Assembly (NCBI GenBank): GCA_937965895.1
Contig: CALCKS010000191.1
Coordinates: 1 to 8,096, forward strand
Length of the DNA: 8,096 bases
Direction: 5' to 3'
From: an uncultured Campylobacter sp.
GTDB taxonomy: Bacteria > Campylobacterota > Campylobacteria > Campylobacterales > Campylobacteraceae
The position numbers and the translations under genes are program-made. The notes under the pieces were generated by a model. The model saw nothing but the letters and a program-made list of their open reading frames with translations. It was not told where the DNA came from and ran no database searches. Below, piece by piece: positions 5,795 to 8,096 of this stretch. Within the stretch, counting starts at the first letter, position 1, and each line of letters opens with the position of its first letter.

Positions 5795-5944
5795 ATGGCA
5801 GCAAAATTTGGGGAGTGCGCGGGCAAAGCAGCACATCAATTGCTTGATGTGCGTCCGCAAGCGAGTGAGCGAGTATATCGCACTGCGATACGAGCGATGG
5901 CACATAGCGCATGCCAAAGACTAATTAAAGGAGAGAAAATATGA
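5795..5944 (+). CDS. Doubtful 49-codon ORF with sheath-like start (MAAKFG)
   Basis: ATG 5795 follows the previous stop by two bases and has an excellent AAAGGAGA at 5781-5788. The frame runs 49 codons to a TGA at 5942-5944 that overlaps the sheath ATG (ATGA). Residues 1-6 (M-A-A-K-F-G) nearly copy the sheath start (M-S-A-K-F-G), and the surrounding bases align as well, including the ribosome site. After residue 6 the sequence turns into Arg/Ala-rich peptide encoded by a hairpin-rich segment that does not look like conserved coding sequence. The best reading is the cut-off 5' end of a sheath gene joined to an inserted or recombined element; translation is still likely and may couple to the sheath start. 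It could alternatively be a real short leader gene. Confidence 0.35.
   Translation: MAAKFGECAGKAAHQLLDVRPQASERVYRTAIRAMAHSACQRLIKGEKI
5819..5916. repeat. Cluster of three hairpin-forming inverted repeats before the sheath gene
   Basis: Three inverted repeats lie in about 100 bases. The first pairs 5831-5839 (GCACATCAA) with 5844-5852 (TTGATGTGC), a perfect 9-bp stem with a TTGC loop, extended by GCGGGC (5819-5824) against GTCCGC (5853-5858) with one G-T pair and a six-base bulge. The second pairs 5876-5881 (TATCGC) with 5885-5890 (GCGATA). The third pairs TGGCA (5898-5902) with TGCCA (5912-5916). No T-run follows, so it is not a typical terminator. It may be a REP-like dispersed element, a structured RNA or a recombination remnant; multi-copy status cannot be judged here. 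Confidence 0.6.
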
Positions 5945-7104
5945 GTGCTAAATTCGGAGTAAACGTAACCGTATCAGCTGAGGCGGCAAGACCTATAGCA
6001 GTAGAAAGTACTACGCCTATTGGTATAGCAGGGTATGAAGAGGTGTTAGAAAATGGTCTACATTTTTATATGACAACAGCAAAGGCACTTGAAGCCCTTG
6101 AAGAAAAATACAAAACAAAAAAGGATGCAAGCCAAGCTTTTAAAAAAGGCTCTATTTATAGGGCTTTAAAAGGCATCGAAGATCAGGCGGTAAATACGCA
6201 AATAATATTAAGTGTATTTACAAAAGATGACGATGAGGACACAAACGATGAGATCACCGAGTGCAAAAAGGCCGTAGCGGAGCTAACCAAAGCAAAATCT
6301 CGCTTCGGATATAACCCTAATCTAATCATAGCGCCTGGATTTAGCCAAGAAGACACCGTAAAAGGCGAGATAGAAAAAGTAGCTACCAGGCTAAAAGCGA
6401 CCGGCATCGTAGATCTAAAAGCCCAGGACGCGGCCGCAGCGATAGTAAAGATGGGAGACTTCGGCACTAGAAGGCTCGTTGCGGCGTATCCTAACGTCAA
6501 GGTTTGGGATGATGAAACCAACGCTTACGTCTATGAGGGGCAAAGCGCGAGAATAGCCGGCATGATAGCTCATACGGACGGCCAGAGCGAGTTTGGATAT
6601 AGCGACAGCTACTCAAATAGGGTTATGATAGGAGTTTCGGGCACGGAAATAGACGTAGATTTCGAGCTAGGCGAAACCTGCACCGCGGACGAGCTAAGGG
6701 CGGCAAAAATTTCGACCGTCATTAGAGAAAGTGGCTTTAGAGCGTGGGGTGGAGAGACTAGCGATCAAGATACTATATGGAAGGATTTAGCGCGAGTTAG
6801 AGTGTTTGACCGTATTTCGCAAGCTTGCCAAAAAGGGGTGCTATTTGCGATAGACAAAAAAGCAGACCAGCTATATCACGCCAAAAGAAGTGTTAGTGAG
6901 CTGCTGCGCGGTCTAGTTGGGGCAAAAGTATTGCTCGGATACGAGCTATCTTGGAGCGAGAAAAATACGCTGGCCAATATCACGGACGGTAAATTTTATC
7001 TAGACGTCAGAATGCAAAACAATCCGATCGTTAAGCAGCTTACACTTGATTTTATCTACGTGGATAAATACGGCGAAACGCTTATGAACGATTTAAATAA
7101 ATAA
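5941..7104 (+). CDS. FI: Tail sheath protein (P2 FI-like)
   Basis: The 387-aa length is close to P2 FI (about 396 aa). The start M-S-A-K-F-G-V-N-V-T-V-S-A-E-A-A-R-P-I with A-K-A-L-E-A-L further in, the central P-N-L-I-I-A-P-G-F-S (about 126-135), A-A-Y-P-N-V-K-V-W-D (about 182-191), and the C-terminal G-F-R-A-W-G-G-E-T (about 266-274) then V-R-V-F-D-R-I are the landmarks of contractile sheath subunits; the G-x-x-x-W-G segment belongs to the conserved C-terminal domain that locks subunits together. The protein polymerises around the tube and contracts to drive it through the envelope. AAAGGAG at 5927-5933 gives a strong start. The first 300 bases or so are visibly AT-richer than the rest, which hints at a recombinant 5' end. 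Confidence 0.94.
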   Translation: MSAKFGVNVTVSAEAARPIAVESTTPIGIAGYEEVLENGLHFYMTTAKALEALEEKYKTKKDASQAFKKGSIYRALKGIEDQAVNTQIILSVFTKDDDEDTNDEITECKKAVAELTKAKSRFGYNPNLIIAPGFSQEDTVKGEIEKVATRLKATGIVDLKAQDAAAAIVKMGDFGTRRLVAAYPNVKVWDDETNAYVYEGQSARIAGMIAHTDGQSEFGYSDSYSNRVMIGVSGTEIDVDFELGETCTADELRAAKISTVIRESGFRAWGGETSDQDTIWKDLARVRVFDRISQACQKGVLFAIDKKADQLYHAKRSVSELLRGLVGAKVLLGYELSWSEKNTLANITDGKFYLDVRMQNNPIVKQLTLDFIYVDKYGETLMNDLNK

Positions 7105-7114
7105 GGAGTAAAAA

Positions 7115-7630
7115 ATGGTAAAAAGACAAATTCCTCAGGTTATCCAGGAAGCAAACGTATTCATAAACGGTCAAGGATATTTGGGCGTAGTTAAATCGCT
7201 CACTATACCAAAGATAGAACAAGAGACGATCGAAGCCAAAGGGGCTCTTGGAGGCAATTTCGCAAGCGGAACGATAAAGCCGGTGGAAATGGAGTTTAAG
7301 CTAAGCGTGCTCGATAGGAACACATACTTGGGTTATGGACTCAACACTTGGAATAACAGAATTCCTTTTTTATTCAAGGCTAGCATCTTTCAATCCGGCA
7401 AAGGCGCTCCCGAACCTTTTTCTATGGCGGTTACCGGAGACATAGTCGAGATAGATCCGGGAAGCTTTGAAAGCGGAAAAGAGATGGAAGTGAGCGTCAA
7501 GCTAGCCGTTCATTTTTTAGATATAAATATAGGTAAAGTCCCAGTAGCGCTACTAGACGTCGAAAACATGATATGCCTGATAGGCGGTGTAGATTATCTA
7601 GCGCAGGTTAGAAGCAATTTGGGCGAATAA
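7115..7630 (+). CDS. FII: Major tail tube protein (P2 FII-like)
   Basis: The 171-aa product matches P2 FII in length (172 aa) and in position directly after the sheath. The N-terminus I-P-Q-V-I-Q-E-A-N-V-F-I-N-G-Q-G-Y-L-G, followed by L-T-I-P-K-I-E and E-A-K-G-A-L-G-G-N-F, is the expected family start. The rest alternates beta strands (V-E-M-E-F-K-L; M-A-V-T-G-D-I-V-E-I-D-P-G-S-F; E-M-E-V-S-V-K-L-A-V-H-F), fitting the beta-barrel ring that stacks to form the inner tube. AAGGAG at 7103-7108 is well spaced and overlaps the sheath stop, so the two are cotranslated. Nothing is unusual in the gene. Confidence 0.93.
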   Translation: MVKRQIPQVIQEANVFINGQGYLGVVKSLTIPKIEQETIEAKGALGGNFASGTIKPVEMEFKLSVLDRNTYLGYGLNTWNNRIPFLFKASIFQSGKGAPEPFSMAVTGDIVEIDPGSFESGKEMEVSVKLAVHFLDINIGKVPVALLDVENMICLIGGVDYLAQVRSNLGE

Positions 7631-7658
7631 ATAAAACTAAAATTTAAAAGGATATATG

Positions 7659-7898
7659 ATGAGAAAAACGACGATTAAGTTGCCTATTAACGGCAAAGAA
7701 GTAGAAATTTTTGCGCCGACGGTTAGAGTTATGAAGCTAGCCGGGCTTGAAAAAAGCGACGACGAGAGAGCGATCAAGCTAGTAGTTAGCTGCGCTAATA
7801 TGTCAAGCGACGAAGTAGAAAACCTAGATATGCTTGATTTTAAAGCGATCGAGGAGGTGATTAAGGATTTTTTGCGACCTGCGAAAAAATCGGCATAA
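7659..7898 (+). CDS. E: Tail assembly chaperone E, zero-frame product
   Basis: From ATG 7659 the product is 79 aa. An ATG at 7656 is only three bases from the AAGGA at 7648-7652, while 7659 is six bases away, so the later start is preferred. M-R-K-T-T-I-K-L-P-I-N-G-K-E-V-E-I-F-A-P-T-V-R and the helical C-terminal half (L-V-V-S-C-A-N-M-S-S-D-E-V-x-x-L-D-M-L-D-F) fit the P2 gpE/Mu gp41 tail assembly chaperone family. Such proteins bind the tape measure during tail assembly and are absent from the finished tail. Position after FII supports this. A fraction of ribosomes is expected to shift to the -1 frame near the end (see the next entries). The zero-frame stop is eight codons after the slip site. 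Confidence 0.88.
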   Translation: MRKTTIKLPINGKEVEIFAPTVRVMKLAGLEKSDDERAIKLVVSCANMSSDEVENLDMLDFKAIEEVIKDFLRPAKKSA

Positions 7899-8035
7899 AT
7901 AACGAGGCCGTAGCGTCGGTAGCTTACGTTTTAGGGTTCGGCTATAACGAAATTTTAGATTTAGACGTAATAGATTTTAGCGAGTTCGTTAAAATCTCGG
8001 AGCGAATTTTAAAGGCCAAAAGCGGAGTTAGCTAG
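7659..8035 (+). CDS. E-E' fusion by programmed -1 frameshift
   Basis: The -1 frame is open from 7865 (after TAA 7862-7864) to TAG 8033-8035 and contains no ATG, GTG or TTG, so it cannot be started on its own. Its translation, with I-G-I-N-N-E-A-V-A-S-V-A-Y-V-L-G-F-G-Y and then F-S-E-F-V-K-I-S-E-R-I-L-K-A-K, looks like a real helical protein tail. If ribosomes slip on the heptamer at 7868-7874, residues 1-72 of E join 53 further residues, giving 125 aa (...K-D-F-L-A-T-C-E-K-I-G...). In P2 and many other tailed phages E' is made exactly this way and the long form recruits tube subunits to the tape measure. This entry describes the slippage product; the coordinates span both frames. Confidence 0.85.
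7852..7861 (+). promoter_or_regulatory. Internal Shine-Dalgarno-like stimulator of the frameshift
   Basis: AGGAGGTGAT at 7852-7861, inside codons for Glu-Glu-Val-Ile, is fully complementary to the anti-Shine-Dalgarno end of bacterial 16S rRNA. No start codon follows at a useful distance. The AGGAGG core ends 10 bases before the slippery heptamer, the spacing at which the internal SD in E. coli dnaX stimulates -1 frameshifting. The role here is inferred from this geometry. Confidence 0.7.
7868..7874 (+). promoter_or_regulatory. -1 ribosomal slippery heptamer T-TTT-TTG
   Basis: Zero-frame codons here are GAT TTT TTG, so the bases 7868-7874 read T TTT TTG, the canonical X-XXY-YYZ form. After a one-base backward slip both tRNAs re-pair on TTT TTT, with only the last wobble base changed. 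It lies within the 34-base window (7865-7898) where both the E and E' frames are open. P2 E/E' is known to use a -1 shift of the same type. Confidence 0.85.
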
Positions 8036-8096
8036 ATTTTTTTAATATTCTAGGAGCGTTTAAAACGGCGCCAACTCCGCCTCTTAAGCCGCCTAA
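8036..8096. other. Unassigned 3' edge with no forward start codon
   Basis: A tape measure gene would be expected next in P2 order, but no forward ATG, GTG or TTG with a ribosome site is seen in these 61 bases. One forward frame is open from 8032 to the edge (...F-N-I-L-G-A-F-K-T-A-P-T-P-P-L-K-P-P), and one reverse frame is open from the edge to a TAA at 8028-8030 (...G-A-V-L-N-A-P-R-I-L-K-K-S-S). A 7-T run (8037-8043) has only a weak stem before it. An 8-bp inverted repeat pairs 8022-8029 with 8073-8080. I cannot decide which strand is coding. Confidence 0.35.

Noticed and set aside
6183..6521. Reverse-strand frame of 112 codons in the sheath gene
   Set aside because: Antisense to the conserved sheath coding region, with Ser/Val-rich low-information translation and no operon context.
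7883..7889. G-AAA-AAA as an alternative frameshift site
   Set aside because: It would work only with a mismatch in the P-site, while T-TTT-TTG fifteen bases upstream is a perfect heptamer with an SD stimulator at proper distance. It remains a secondary possibility.
8030..8050. Terminator at the 7-T run after E'
   Set aside because: Only a weak stem of three to five pairs precedes or flanks the run, so it does not look like an intrinsic terminator, and the tail operon should continue.

Overview
This window is an 8.1 kb piece of a contractile-tail prophage, or a phage-tail-derived particle, and all confident genes are on the + strand. The host is most likely an epsilonproteobacterium of the genus Campylobacter, probably one of the higher-GC species (concisus, curvus or showae type). 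That inference rests on codon habits (frequent AAATTT/AAATTTT strings, TTA and ATA codons, Lys/Asn/Ile-rich proteins), moderate GC, and resemblance to tail genes of Campylobacter Mu-like prophages. No integrase, transposase, repressor or capsid gene is visible, so the replication type cannot be read from this window.

Layout. (1) 1-1154 is a lysis cassette: the end of a DUF5675-type protein, an overlapping inner/outer-membrane spanin pair, and a one-TM holin-like or accessory protein. (2) 1147-4708 is a baseplate and fibre module in exact P2 order V-W-J-I-H, with every junction overlapping. (3) 4720-5792 holds accessory genes: a fibre-associated small protein in the P2 gpG position, a 49-aa four-cysteine microprotein, and a DUF7338-like protein. 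(4) 5795-5944 is an odd junction carrying a good RBS, a 49-codon frame starting MAAKFG (nearly the start of the following sheath, MSAKFG) and three consecutive hairpins. (5) 5941-8035 is the tail shaft module in P2 order FI-FII-E/E'. It ends with a well-formed programmed -1 frameshift site joining E to E'. The last 61 bases contain no forward start codon.

The genes together encode a tail that punctures the envelope (V spike; W, J and I baseplate), binds the host (H fibre and its helper), contracts (FI sheath around the FII tube) and measures its length (E/E' chaperone pair; the tape measure would lie beyond the window). The lysis genes release the particles. There are no clear promoters or terminators inside, which fits late operon transcription from outside. 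Composition changes near 1150 and 6240 suggest mosaic assembly.

The most notable items are the E/E' frameshift signal with an internal near-perfect Shine-Dalgarno stimulator, the structured element with a duplicated start before the sheath gene, and the small Cys4 protein.
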